The translations under genes and the position numbers were made by a program. A DNA stretch of 64,000 bases from Nemania diffusa. Lineage: Eukaryota > Ascomycota > Sordariomycetes > Xylariales > Xylariaceae. Positions 54,709 to 64,000 of the stretch are shown here, one piece after another; the first letter of the stretch is position 1, and each line of letters starts with the position of its first letter. Location of the stretch: the NCBI GenBank assembly GCA_038501195.1, contig JBBPUQ010000009.1, positions 62,001 through 126,000 of the forward strand, read 5' to 3'. The notes beneath the pieces are model-generated. The model was not told where the DNA came from and did no database searches. It saw only the letters and a list, made by a program, of their open reading frames with translations.

Positions 54709-56219
54709 TTATTAAACAGTGCTGAAAAAAAAGTACGCTTGTAAAACATTATAATTACGTTTGTTAATTTTTATAACAAAGCAAAAGCTTTAGAAAGTGC
54801 TACAAAAAAAACTAAAAAAAGCAAAATATTAAAAAAGTAATTTTAAACAAACTAGATTTCTGCTTAAAGAAAATATTACAAAAAAATCGTATAAGTAATA
54901 AATTAAATTTAATAAATAAATACTTAAAAAAACAACTTTTATTATATATATATATTATAAATAGTAATAGATTTTTATTAACTATTAAAAATTTTTTTAA
55001 AAATATAAAAGTAAATATATATATAAATATAAATATATTATTTGTAAAAAAAATTGTAAAAATATTAAACTTTTTTATAATTATTTAATTTTATTTTTAA
55101 CTAATTTTTAAATATAACAGCAAAAAAAAACAAAGTATTAAAACTGCTTTATTAATATTTTTGTAAATATAAAAAAAAAAGTTTAAAAATATATTTTTAG
55201 TAGTAATATTTTTTTAAATATATAAAATAATTATCGAAAAACTTTAGTTTTAAAAATACAATATGTTTTTTAACTGCTAAAAGTATAAACTAGTATTTTT
55301 ATTTAATTATTTTTTTAATTAATATTTTAATTGAAACTTAAGTATAAATTAAGTAGAAATATAGCTTATAAGCTTTAAATATTAAATAAATACTAACTGT
55401 TGAAATATAAAGCTTTTTAAAAAAAAAAAATAATAATTATACTAATAGAAAAACGCTAAAAAAAGTTAAACAACATTTTAAATTTCGATTATTAAGCGAT
55501 TTGATTTTACTAAAAAAAACATAGCTAAAATATAATACAACTTAAATAACAGTTTGATTTTTTCTGCAAAACTGAAAAAAAAAAAAACTTAAAAAAAAAA
55601 CGAAGAAATTGTTTTGTATTAAAAAGCTAACAGTTTAAGTTTTTACAAAATATAACAAAACAAACTAAAATAATATAAAGCTAAACTTTTAATAAAAATA
55701 GCTAATATTATTATAGCTATATTTAATATAATAGTTTTATATAATAACTTTGTATAAAAAGTATAAATTATAACTATTTATAAAATCAATAAGTTTATTA
55801 ATAACAAAAAAAAAGCTTTTTTTAACAAAAAAAAAAAAAGCTTTATAAAAAAGCTTTATAAATAATTTCTAAAAAATACTATAATTTATTATATATATTT
55901 AATAAAATAAACTTTAATATTTTTTTGTTTTATTAGCTTAAAATAAATTACAAAATAAAATTTATTAAAAATAAAACTTTTAATAATTTTTAATATAACT
56001 TTTTATATAAAATATTATTAAATAAATTAAAAGCTATTTATAAATATTTAATTAATAATTTATACAAAAAATTTATTAAGTTTAGCAATATATTTTATGC
56101 TTTTTTTGTACTATTTATAAAAAAACTAAAAAAAAAGTTTAAATTTTATATAAATTATTAAAAACTTAATAAGTTAATAAAAAAAAACAAATACTTTTTA
56201 CTTTTAATTAAAAAAACAC

Positions 56220-57260
56220 TGTTATATAACTTTTTAAAGTTAATATATTTATTAAACTAAATATAAAACAAATATTTAATTAAATATATATAAAATTTAA
56301 ATAAAAAAATTTAACAATTGTTTATATTTGTTATAAATTTTTTAAATATAAAGTACTTTTATTTAGTTTTATTAATAGCTCTACTATGTTTTAAAAATAT
56401 ATTAATAATATATTATTTAATTATTTGAACAATTTTTGCAGTATATACATAAACAATATATTTATTTATTTAACTAACTTAAAAAATTATTAAAAATATA
56501 TACAAATAGTACTATAACAATTATATGCTATAAAACTTTAAGTAAATTTAAAAAAGTCCAAATTTTATATTACAAAAACTAAATTCTTAAAATATATTAT
56601 TAATATAAATAGCATTTAAATTAATTTAGCTAAAATAAAAGTAGTAAAAAATTAGAAAGTTTTTACAACTGTAAAAAAAATGCAGTTTTTTTTAAAGTTC
56701 TGCAATTTTTATAAAAAGTTTATAAAAAATTATAATCAAATCGCTAGTTTTATAATACAACTAATAAAAAAAGAAATAGCTTTTTTATAAACTAATAAAT
56801 ATAATTAAATATTTTTATAGTTAAAAAAAGCTTTTATATTTTATTTAATATTATAATATTATAAATATAGCTTATTTATTAAAATTAAAACTAATACTTT
56901 TAATAATATAGCTACAAATATTTTATTTTAAAAGTATAAAAATAACTAATATTTTGTTATATATTATTTTAAAACTTTATATAATATTAAATTAAATTAT
57001 AAAATCTTTAATAAAAAAATGTTTGCAATATTTCTAGCTTTTAAAAAATAATAACTCGAATTAATTAGCAGCTATATTAAGTTTTTTTTAGTAATAACAA
57101 ATCATTAAACTTTAAAATATTTTAGCTAAAAACAGTATTTAAATCTATAACAAACAAAATAAATAAAACTATTTACAAAATATAATTTTTACATCATTTA
57201 TTATTTTAGAAAAAAAAAACGTACTAGCTAATGTTTTAATAAAAAAATATAAAGACTTTA
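56220..57260 (+). pseudogene. Reverse transcriptase / RNase H remnant of pol
   Basis: A single frame runs without indels from at least 56,257 to 56,730 and reads as the Ty3-type palm followed by the connection region. There is a KLNIKQIFN-like stretch at about 56,254, the YIDD box reads YINN at 56,446-56,457 (both catalytic Asp codons changed to Asn by G-to-A), and a QFFLKFCNFYKKFIKNY-like connection motif starts at about 56,680. Near 57,200 the KKNVLANVL motif marks the end of RNase H in another frame, so at least one indel intervenes. CAA/CAG/CGA codons have become stops. The enzyme cannot be active. Confidence 0.85.
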
Positions 57261-58278
57261 TTATATAAAAAAAAAAAAAAAAAGCACAAAAACATTTAAC
57301 AATTTTCTAACTGTTAAATAATATAGTTTGTAACATATTTATATAAATAATACTTTAAATTAAGTTATTTATTATAAAGTTACAAAAAAACATAAAAGCT
57401 CTGTTAAATTTTTAACTGATTGCAAAAGTATTTAAAAAAAACAAAAAAAACTTTAGTATAAAAATTTACTGCAAAAAAACCTCTGCTAACAAAAATAACC
57501 TATAGTAATTAACTAATAGTTTAACTACTTATAATAAAAAACTTATAGTTTTTAATTTTTTATATTTATATACTTAACTTATTTAAAAAGTATATAATAA
57601 AATATTTATTACATATTTAAAAAAAAAAAAAACATATAAATTTTTTGCAAAATGTTATTAATAGCTTAAGTTCAGAAAATATTATAATATATATATTTTT
57701 AATTGTATAAAATACCGCTTTATAAAAGTTTTATATAACAAAATATTTAACAAGCTTATTTTTTTTTCTATTTTAAACTATATTTAAAAATACTTAGTTA
57801 TAAACTTTAAATAAATACTTAAAAATAAATATAGTTATAATAATATATTAGTTATAATAAATCGATTAAAAAAAAAGATATAAACTATATTATATATTTT
57901 GTAAACAATTGTAAAAAATACTGCATAAATATACTACAAAAGTTTTTTTAAAGTTTTTAAAATACTAATTATATTAACTTTTAATAAAAAACTTTAGTTT
58001 ATATCTGCTTTTATAAATAAATTATATAAAATTATAAAAGTTTAATATATTTTAATGTTTATAAATTATTACAAAACTATAAAATAAACTAAAATTATAA
58101 ATAAATATTTAAATTAGTAGCTTTAACTTTATATTAACTATTACTAAAACAATTAGTTTAAATAAATCTTTATAATAAATTATATATAAGTATTATTGTT
58201 TTATAAATTTATAAAACTATTTTTTTACAAAGTTGAAATAAGTTTTTTAATGCTATTTTATTTCAACTAAAAAAATTG

Positions 58279-58400
58279 CATAATTTAAAAAAAACTAAAA
58301 AACTTACTAATAGCTAAAAAAATGTTATAACTTAATATTTAAAACAAAACATAAAAAATTATATAATTTGTAAACTTTATAAAAAAAAAACTAAAGTATA
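58279..58400 (+). pseudogene. Integrase zinc-binding region remnant
   Basis: From CAT at 58,279 an uninterrupted frame reads as the HHCC region of Ty3-type integrases. TGT stands at 58,369 exactly 30 codons later and the second Cys of the CxxC is now TAT (Tyr). A Lys/Thr-rich stretch follows. Two codons are stops. The catalytic core downstream was not placed. Confidence 0.65.
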
Positions 58401-59207
58401 TATAATATTATATAATTATATAAGTTAACAAAAAGTATTAAAATTTCGATTTTAATATAAATAACTATATATTTATATTAAAAAAACAATAGTTTTAAAT
58501 AATTAATAAATTTTTAAACAAGTTTAATTATTTAATAATATAACAAATATATAAAATTTTAAAAAAAAATAGCGATATATTTATATTATAAGTTTTTTTT
58601 TTATAAAAAACAACTAATTAATATTATATTAATCAATTACAAAAATATTTTAACAATTTGTTAATAAATTAAAAAAGTAATAATTTTAAAAATAAAATAT
58701 TTAAATTTAAAAGCAAAAAAAAATTTAAAATAAAAAAAATATATATAATATAATTATATTATTAAAAACTATAATATTAAATTAATTAAAAAAGCTAAAA
58801 CATTAACAATAAGTAATATTATATTAAAAATTTTTAAAATAGCTTTATATTGTTAAAAAAATTCTACAATAATAATTTAAATATAACTAAACTTTTATTA
58901 AAATTAAATAATTAACTACAAACAGCTCAAAATAATATTATTAAAAAACTTTATAAAAACAACAATTTGCTAGTTTTATAAAAAAAAAAAAAGCGTATAA
59001 AAAATACGCTTAAAACATAATATTAAAAAAAGCAATAACATTAACATGTAAAAAAGCTATGTTATAACTTAAAAAAAAAAAAACTTAGCAATTAATAATA
59101 CAGTAAATACTTAAAGCAATTTTTTTTTTCGCTAAAAAGTAATTAATTAAAACTTGCATGTTCGATTTTTATAACTCATAAACAAGCCATTTTTTTAAAA
59201 AGAAAGT

Positions 59208-59443
59208 AATTATAATCAGTTAATACTAGCTTGATCACTTAAATAAATTAAATAGTTCTACTGCTTAACTAAATAAATGATCCCACTTACTGCCACTTTA
59301 AACCGCTTTATACATATATATATAAACAATTCTTTCACAAAAAAATTCCTAACTTTTTCTCTTTTCTTTTTATCTGTAGATTTTTTGTACAATATAGCTT
59401 CATTTGCCTAGAACCCTGCCTTTTTCATGAGCCTTATATAACA
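59208..59443 (+). repeat. Right LTR of retrotransposon 2
   Basis: 236 bp, the partner of 52,738-52,973, starting AATTATAATCAG and ending TATATAACA. Here the first (inner) part is the more mutated and the last (outer) part keeps more C, for example CATTTGCCTAGAACCCTGCC. AAGCC follows. Confidence 0.9.
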
Positions 59444-59448
59444 AAGCC

Positions 59449-59685
59449 TAATATAAAAGCCTTTTTTATAAAGTTATTTTCATTGCTTAAATTATAGTTA
59501 ATTTTATTAAAAATATAAAAAAACTTTTTATATATTTAAATATATTAAAAAAAAATTAAAGTTAATTAATTATATTAATTTATATTAAAATATTATTTAT
59601 AAATATAAAATATAAATAATATTAATAATTAATATAAAATTTTTTATTAATTAATAAATTTTATTAGCTAGATTTTCTTTTATGT
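59449..59685. other. AT-rich spacer, nothing identifiable
   Basis: A 240-bp A/T-rich stretch between retrotransposon 2 and the next inverted-repeat element. No gene or repeat was recognised. Confidence 0.4.
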
Positions 59686-59691
59686 TTTATT

Positions 59692-60128
59692 TAAAGTTGA
59701 AATTTAATATCTTAGTAATTAAAACTAATTTAGTATTACTAAATTAATATTTACTTAAATATTAATTTTTCAAATATTAAACTAATATTAGTACTATTTT
59801 TAAAATATTAATATTAATTTAATAATATTAAGTTAATATTTAATATAATACAAAGTATTAAAATATTCATTTATATAAGCTATAAACATTTATATATAAA
59901 AATAATTACTTAAGTAAATTAAGTGGTTTATGCGTAGCTGTGGCTTATAGCTGTGGCTTTATAATATAAACAGTTAAAATAGTGGCTAAGCAGTAGATTT
60001 TAATACTTAGTATTTAATACTGGTATTTTTTAATATTTTAATATTAGTTTTAATATTAAATAATACTAAACTAAGTTAATATTAGTACTAATTAATACTA
60101 AATTAATATTACTAAATTTCAACCTTGG
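59692..60128. mobile_element. 437-bp terminal-inverted-repeat element, MITE-like
   Basis: The left end TTAAAGTTGAAATTTA and the right end TAAATTTCAACCTTGG are inverted copies differing only by transitions. Further inward, both arms are packed with TTAGTA/TACTAA-type motifs. TTTTAT flanks both ends (59,686-59,691 and 60,129-60,134) as a possible 6-bp target duplication, although such a repeat is weak evidence in A/T-rich DNA. The middle (about 59,925-59,990) has repeated GCTGTGGCTTATA units. It has no coding capacity. Confidence 0.55.
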
Positions 60129-60321
60129 TTTTATTTACTTTATATTATATAAATTTAGTAAATATTAAAGTAATTAAAGGGCTCGATTAGTTGACTTCTT
60201 TGTTAGGTTTAGCGTCCTCTCCGAGGAGTAAAATAAAGCTTCCTAAACTCCGGCGCGCATTTCAGGCGTATAATAACGCACTGCTGCTGTGCTACCCACG
60301 CATGCATGCATCGTCTACTTA

Positions 60322-60355
60322 GCCGCTGCCTTAGAAGCGCCCAGTCGGCAGCGGC
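60322..60355. promoter_or_regulatory. GC-rich inverted repeat upstream of the 745-aa gene
   Basis: GCCGCTGCC and GGCAGCGGC form a perfect 9-bp inverted repeat separated by 16 nt. It is followed within 10 bp by a reversed CCAAT motif (ATTGG at 60,361). The position about 230-265 bp upstream of the start codon fits a promoter element. Confidence 0.35.
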
Positions 60356-60450
60356 CCCTTATTGGTTTTTGACAGGAGGCGCAGTGGAAGACCGAAAGGC
60401 ATGGAGTACATATGCTCCCGTTTCAGCTTGCAACCTTTTTTCTCGGTGAA

Positions 60451-60456
60451 TATAAA
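60451..60456 (+). promoter_or_regulatory. TATA box candidate of the 745-aa gene
   Basis: TATAAA lies 130 bp before the ATG at 60,586. Confidence 0.4.
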
Positions 60457-60585
60457 CCAAGGCAAATCTGTCACTGCTAATTTCTTCAATTCCCCGTCCT
60501 TCATCTTTCACATCACTGCCATCTATCATACGTCAGATTCAACTCTTTTTTCTCCAAATTATAGGTGTCTTTTGCGCAGCCCATA

Positions 60586-62823
60586 ATGACCCAAGGCTCT
60601 CTTCCAGATACAAACTCTGTTCTAAATACAGACTCTTTTCCAGATACAGACTCTCTTCCAGATACAGACTCTCTTCCAGATACAGACTCTCTTCCAGATA
60701 CAGACTCTCTTCCAGATACAGGCTCTCTTCCAGATACAGGCTCTGTTCCAGATACAAACTCTGTTCCAGATACAAACTCTGTTCCAGATACAGACCCTCT
60801 TCCAGATACGGACCCTGTTCCAGATACAGACTCTGTTCCAGATACAGGCTCTGTTCCAGATACAGGCTCTGTTCCAGATACAGACTCTCTTTCAGATACG
60901 GACCCTCTTCCAGATACCGACTCTCTGTCCAGCCAGGCATCAAAGTCTGCAGTTATTCCCCACACACACGTATACTCAGATTTTAAAAATGCCGAGTCTC
61001 TGTCCAGCCAAGCATCACAGTCTGCGGTTGTTCCCCAAACACACGCTTCGTCCAACCGGGCATTAAAATCTTCAGTTGTTCCCCGAACACACGGTTACTC
61101 GGGTTCTAAAGATGCGAGCCCTAATGAGGAAAAAAGAAAAGATTCTTATGAGGCCAAAGGAAACGCTTCTTCTTCCGAGGAAAAAGTAAGAGCTTCTTCT
61201 GAGGAAATGGAAAAAAGCTCTTGTTCCGAGGGAAAAGAAAACAGTTCTTCTTCCGAGGAGGAGGTAAGAGCTTCCGCTTCTGAAGAAAAAGTAAAATTTT
61301 CCTCCGAGGAAAAAGGATTTTCCGATGAAAAAGTAACAGCTTCCGCTTCTAAGGAAAAAGTAAAAGCTTCTTCCGAGGGAAAGGCAAAAGCTTCTGCTTC
61401 TGAGGAAAACATAAAAGGTTCTCCCGAGAAAAAAAGACAAAGCTCTTCTTACAAGGAAAAAGGAAAAGATTCTTTTTCTTCTGAGAAAAAAGTAAAAGCG
61501 AGAAAAGTAAAAACTTCCGCTTCTAAAGAAAAAGTAAAAGCTTCTTCCGAGGAAGAAATAAAAACTTCTTCTGCCGAGAAAAAAGGAAACGGTTTTTCCG
61601 AGGAAAAAAGCAGAGGTTCTGCTTTCAAACACAGCACTGCCTCCTCAGAGGGCCGCCCAGGATTCCTTTCCAGAGTGACTTCCAAGTTCACAGATTTTGT
61701 ACAAGAGAATATCGTCAAACCGTTTGCCAGACAGCTCGCCTCCTTCCTGGCTACTACTCTCTACGTGTCCTTCGGGCTTTCAATGCTCTATGTCATACTC
61801 CCACCTCTTGTCATAAATTTCATAGCCCACTTGAACCCTCTTCCTGTACTAGGTGCTCTCCTGCCTACAACTATCAGCGCCTGTTCCATTCCTTGGATCT
61901 GGATGGTTATGAATTGTTCAAGTGAGGTGTATATTGACTGGCATGCTAACAAATCTATAAACCCTGTTGTCACCACCGCCGACTTGATAGCTCAAGCGAG
62001 TCGGATGGCAGCTCAAGGCACGGACTCGACAATGGAGCTATCTATTTATTTCGACTTTGTGGGGGTTCTTCAAGCCGCGATCACGGAAGCCTCCCTTCCG
62101 GACCCGGAGCCCTTGTTGGGGGCGGTGAAGAAACTCGACATGGACGCAACGGATCTCTTCTCTGTCCTTCGAGCTTTTTTCCCGACTATGCGGAACACTG
62201 TTTGGGCAGTCAAGGCAGACCTCACCTCGGCCAAGAAAAGAATCAGCCAGATCAGAAGAGATTATTCTAGGTCGTGGTTCTACAGTTCGGGATCCAGTCT
62301 TGATCCCAGAGCAATAGATGAGATCGAGAAGGTGATGGTGCACTTGTTTGGCACTATCGAACGCAAAATGGTCCATGTCAGAGTCGAGGCGGAAGTGTCA
62401 GTTACGAGCCTAGCCGAAGTGAAAAAGGACTTAGAACAGGTGGATAAAAGCTTGAAGCAAAACAAGGACCTTTCTGAACAGGTCAAAGCCGATAAAAGCG
62501 AGATCTTCCTCGGTCGTTGGAGATTTAAGGGCGAGTTGCTAACGGTGGAAAACTCCCTCAAAATAATGGACTCGATCAATGTCATGATGGCAGGGGTAAA
62601 GAACACTGTTGCAGAGTTGAATTCGCTAATAAACCAGGCGGTTGGCGAGGTCAAGGGATTTATGGTCTTAACCGGTCAACCAGTTCATCTACCATTTGGC
62701 GAAGCGAGCCTTGACACGCTTTTTGATAGCATTGACATGGCAATAGAATGTCTGGATCAAAGTATCACAGCACCCCCAGCCCTGGGAAGGGGGTCACCAA
62801 GGCACAAGCTTCTAGATGGGTAG
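60586..62823 (+). CDS. 745-aa repeat protein with membrane segments, unknown function
   Basis: The frame is intact and uninterrupted. I take ATG 60,586 as start; a GTG 21 nt upstream in the same frame is an unlikely initiator, and the sequence just before it (ATTATAG) could be a splice acceptor, so a short 5' exon is possible. Residues 5-118 are 19 hexapeptides of type S-[LV]-P-D-T-[DGN], acidic and Pro-rich. Residues 119-183 hold two or three longer repeats containing SLSSQAS and a V-P-x-T-H motif. Residues 184-362 are low-complexity Ser/Lys/Glu with many SSEEKVKAS-like units. Hydrophobic segments follow at about 390-422 and 425-449, with a Pro kink, suggesting two membrane passes. The remaining 295 residues look mainly helical, with a likely coiled coil near 610-700 containing KKDLEQVDKSLKQNKDL. 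No signal peptide or catalytic motif is visible. The disordered N-terminus ahead of a membrane anchor and helical domain suggests a scaffold or surface-linked role, but the function is unknown. Confidence 0.8.
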   Translation: MTQGSLPDTNSVLNTDSFPDTDSLPDTDSLPDTDSLPDTDSLPDTGSLPDTGSVPDTNSVPDTNSVPDTDPLPDTDPVPDTDSVPDTGSVPDTGSVPDTDSLSDTDPLPDTDSLSSQASKSAVIPHTHVYSDFKNAESLSSQASQSAVVPQTHASSNRALKSSVVPRTHGYSGSKDASPNEEKRKDSYEAKGNASSSEEKVRASSEEMEKSSCSEGKENSSSSEEEVRASASEEKVKFSSEEKGFSDEKVTASASKEKVKASSEGKAKASASEENIKGSPEKKRQSSSYKEKGKDSFSSEKKVKARKVKTSASKEKVKASSEEEIKTSSAEKKGNGFSEEKSRGSAFKHSTASSEGRPGFLSRVTSKFTDFVQENIVKPFARQLASFLATTLYVSFGLSMLYVILPPLVINFIAHLNPLPVLGALLPTTISACSIPWIWMVMNCSSEVYIDWHANKSINPVVTTADLIAQASRMAAQGTDSTMELSIYFDFVGVLQAAITEASLPDPEPLLGAVKKLDMDATDLFSVLRAFFPTMRNTVWAVKADLTSAKKRISQIRRDYSRSWFYSSGSSLDPRAIDEIEKVMVHLFGTIERKMVHVRVEAEVSVTSLAEVKKDLEQVDKSLKQNKDLSEQVKADKSEIFLGRWRFKGELLTVENSLKIMDSINVMMAGVKNTVAELNSLINQAVGEVKGFMVLTGQPVHLPFGEASLDTLFDSIDMAIECLDQSITAPPALGRGSPRHKLLDG
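60598..60942 (+). repeat. Coding 18-bp minisatellite
   Basis: 19 units of 18 bp, each containing a CCAGATACAGACTCT-like core, encode the hexapeptide repeat. Several neighbouring units are identical and others differ by one or two transitions, including A/G changes that alternate Asp, Gly and Asn at the sixth residue. The low divergence points to recent expansion. Confidence 0.9.
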
Positions 62824-62964
62824 TCCACTGGAGTGATGTGTTCGACAAAAGAGGCAATGGGCAAGAGAGTCCAGAAAAGAAAGATTAGCTAAAGGACCCA
62901 GACCACCTTCGCAGTGTTTAGCGTCCAAGATCATATTCCCTACTGGAACATTCTCTTTTACTGA

Positions 62965-63162
62965 AGCGTTGCCCAGGCCAGCTATGGCGCTGTCCTTATA
63001 TTCACCGTGGCCGTGATTGGTATCGGCTTCCTTGTGTTTGACCATTATCGAACGAAGCGGTCCCTGATCGAGAGAAGCAGAAACAAGGAAGCTCCAGCCT
63101 CCAAGCAGGGACCGCGGGCACACGGCCGCCGTCAAATTTCTATAACATGTATTACGCTCTAG
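62965..63162 (+). other. Short open frame with a membrane-helix-like segment
   Basis: 65 codons with no ATG at the start. The frame encodes a hydrophobic stretch (AVLIFTVAVIGIGFLVF) followed by a basic tail (HYRTKRSLIERSRNK), as in a membrane anchor with a cytoplasmic basic region. CTTTTACTGAAG just upstream could be a splice acceptor. It overlaps the beginning of the DUF7580-like relic in another frame. It could be a terminal exon, a gene remnant or chance. Confidence 0.25.
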
Positions 63163-63584
63163 AACAGCATCTGAGAAAACAGTTAGATTCTCCATCAGGG
63201 ATTGAAGGCTTTAAGAGCGATCGGATCCGGAATAAGGAACGTTTTGCTCTCGGAATCCTCCTCATCGAACTCTGTTTAGACAAGAACTTTGAGGAAATCC
63301 GCCGGGGGAGCGGGGGAAGCTCTAGACCTTAGGTGCCCCAAAATATAAGCTCTTCGGCCGTTGGCGACTTTGAAATAGCAAATAACCAGATAGATAGGAT
63401 TTATTTAGAGGCGGGGGAATCATGTGGCTATGCGGTACAGCGATGCCTTCGGTACGAGTTCCTAGACCGCGACGTCACAAAAACCTTTGATTTTAGTCAA
63501 TTCCGCCAAAGTTTCTTCAACGGGGTAGTTACATCTATCCATGCGACATATGTGATGCCTCCGTGTTCGGTGGCGGAAATGTAA
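63147..63584 (+). pseudogene. Relic of a fungal DUF7580-type gene (C-terminal end)
   Basis: One frame runs from about 63,042 to 63,584, interrupted only by an in-frame TAG at 63,330-63,332. Before it, KERFALGILLIELCL and, after it, VQRCLRYEF...FRQSFFNGVV resemble the conserved end of the large fungal family annotated as DUF7580 (kinase-like fold, often linked to HeLo/prion-type or STAND proteins). Family members are much longer, and the N-terminal part is not present upstream in any frame, so this is a 5'-truncated, nonsense-interrupted copy. The TAG could derive from CAG by C-to-T. The assignment rests on remembered family features, not a search. Confidence 0.55.
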
Positions 63585-63589
63585 AACGC

Positions 63590-64000
63590 ACGAGGGCTCT
63601 AAGGGCAGGAGGCCGGCCGGATTAAAACAGAACATAGTCAAGTATGTCCCACACTTTAAAAACTGCAAAATAGTTACAGTATATTTTAAAAGTGCATAAA
63701 TACTTTTTCTTTTTAAAGGTACCATGTTTTTTACACCTAAGTTTTTTTAATCTGCCATAATAGCCGCTATTAAGTTGCAATTAGCGAGTGGGAAAAACTT
63801 GCTTAAACAGAAAAACGCACCTGAATGCAAACCAAATATAAACTCTACAGATTAAGATTACAAAGTGACATAACTCCATTTCCCCAAAACTCCTGAAATC
63901 AACAATATTTAGGGCACCATTTCCATTCGGGCCTCTCCAAGCTCGAGGTTACCATCTCCCATTAACAAGTTGATATGGTTCTGATCCCAGGCCCTTTTGA
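63590..64000. other. Intergenic sequence, no feature recognised
   Basis: Mildly AT-rich non-coding sequence after the gene relic. No start codon with a convincing frame, no tRNA and no repeat was seen up to the window edge. Confidence 0.4.

Larger units (their letters stand above)
52738..59443 (+). mobile_element. Ty3/gypsy-type LTR retrotransposon 2, full length, RIP-mutated
   Basis: A 6,706-bp unit with two 236-bp LTRs and a 5-bp target duplication. The interior is full of stops from C-to-T and G-to-A changes, but family landmarks can be followed in order on the plus strand: a gag CCHC knuckle at 54,667-54,708, reverse transcriptase at about 56,220-56,730, an RNase H end near 57,220 and an integrase zinc-binding region near 58,279-58,400. 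This RT-RNase H-integrase order defines Ty3/gypsy. A purine run (AAAAAGAAAG, 59,197-59,206) just before the right LTR fits the polypurine tract. The element is not functional. It starts exactly at the end of the gene island. Its LTRs begin AG (or AA after mutation) instead of TG. Confidence 0.9.

Noticed and set aside
60565..60585. GTG as start of the 745-aa protein
   Set aside because: GTG initiation is unlikely in a fungal nuclear gene. An ATG lies seven codons downstream.
60513..61055. Minus-strand frames of 134 and 180 codons with repeat content
   Set aside because: They are shadows of the 18-bp coding repeat, which leaves every frame open. The plus-strand frame extends over the whole gene.
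61072..61718. Minus-strand Phe/Ser/Glu-rich frames
   Set aside because: They are antisense to the Ser/Lys/Glu repeats of the 745-aa gene.
62812..63195. 127-codon minus-strand frame
   Set aside because: No recognisable domain. It overlaps the end of the 745-aa gene and the relic on the plus strand, so probably chance.

Overview
The window looks like part of a filamentous ascomycete (Pezizomycotina) genome. The grounds are short GT..AG introns of about 47-108 nt with CTRAC-type branch sites, LTR retrotransposons, a relic of a fungal gene family, and very large AT-rich blocks produced by C-to-T and G-to-A transitions in repeats, the pattern of repeat-induced point mutation (RIP). The species cannot be named from the sequence.

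Layout. Positions 1-47,700 are an AT isochore with no credible gene. It starts with an almost G/C-free relic of an LTR retrotransposon (about 1,340-3,502, continuing at 9,414-9,790). That relic is split by a younger copy of the same element (3,503-9,413; 308-bp LTRs, perfect 5-bp target duplication). After it come more than 10 kb of unidentifiable mutated sequence, a 90-bp tandem repeat (20.8-21.2 kb), a decayed tandem array with a unit near 2 kb (about 26.4-35.1 kb, perhaps starting near 22 kb), a well-preserved solo LTR (38,576-38,787) and two minisatellites (40.3-40.9 kb). The last 6.7 kb (to about 47.7 kb) are almost pure A/T.

Positions 47,700-52,737 are a gene island of ordinary composition. 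It holds two divergent spliced genes: an unrecognised 263-aa protein on the minus strand, and a 243-aa protein with an N-myristoylation-type start on the plus strand. It also carries a small inverted-repeat element and several palindromes. The island ends exactly where a second retrotransposon inserts (52,738-59,443). This is a Ty3/gypsy-type element with 236-bp LTRs whose gag zinc knuckle, reverse transcriptase, RNase H end and integrase zinc-binding region can still be followed through the mutations. A 437-bp inverted-repeat element lies at 59,692-60,128.

Positions 60,180-64,000 are a second island. It has one intact 745-aa gene with 19 hexapeptide repeats, a Ser/Lys/Glu-rich middle, membrane segments and a helical C-terminus. 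Downstream is a broken gene resembling the C-terminal end of fungal DUF7580 proteins.

The retained genes look like accessory genes in repeat-rich surroundings, not housekeeping genes. No rRNA, tRNA or CRISPR array was seen.
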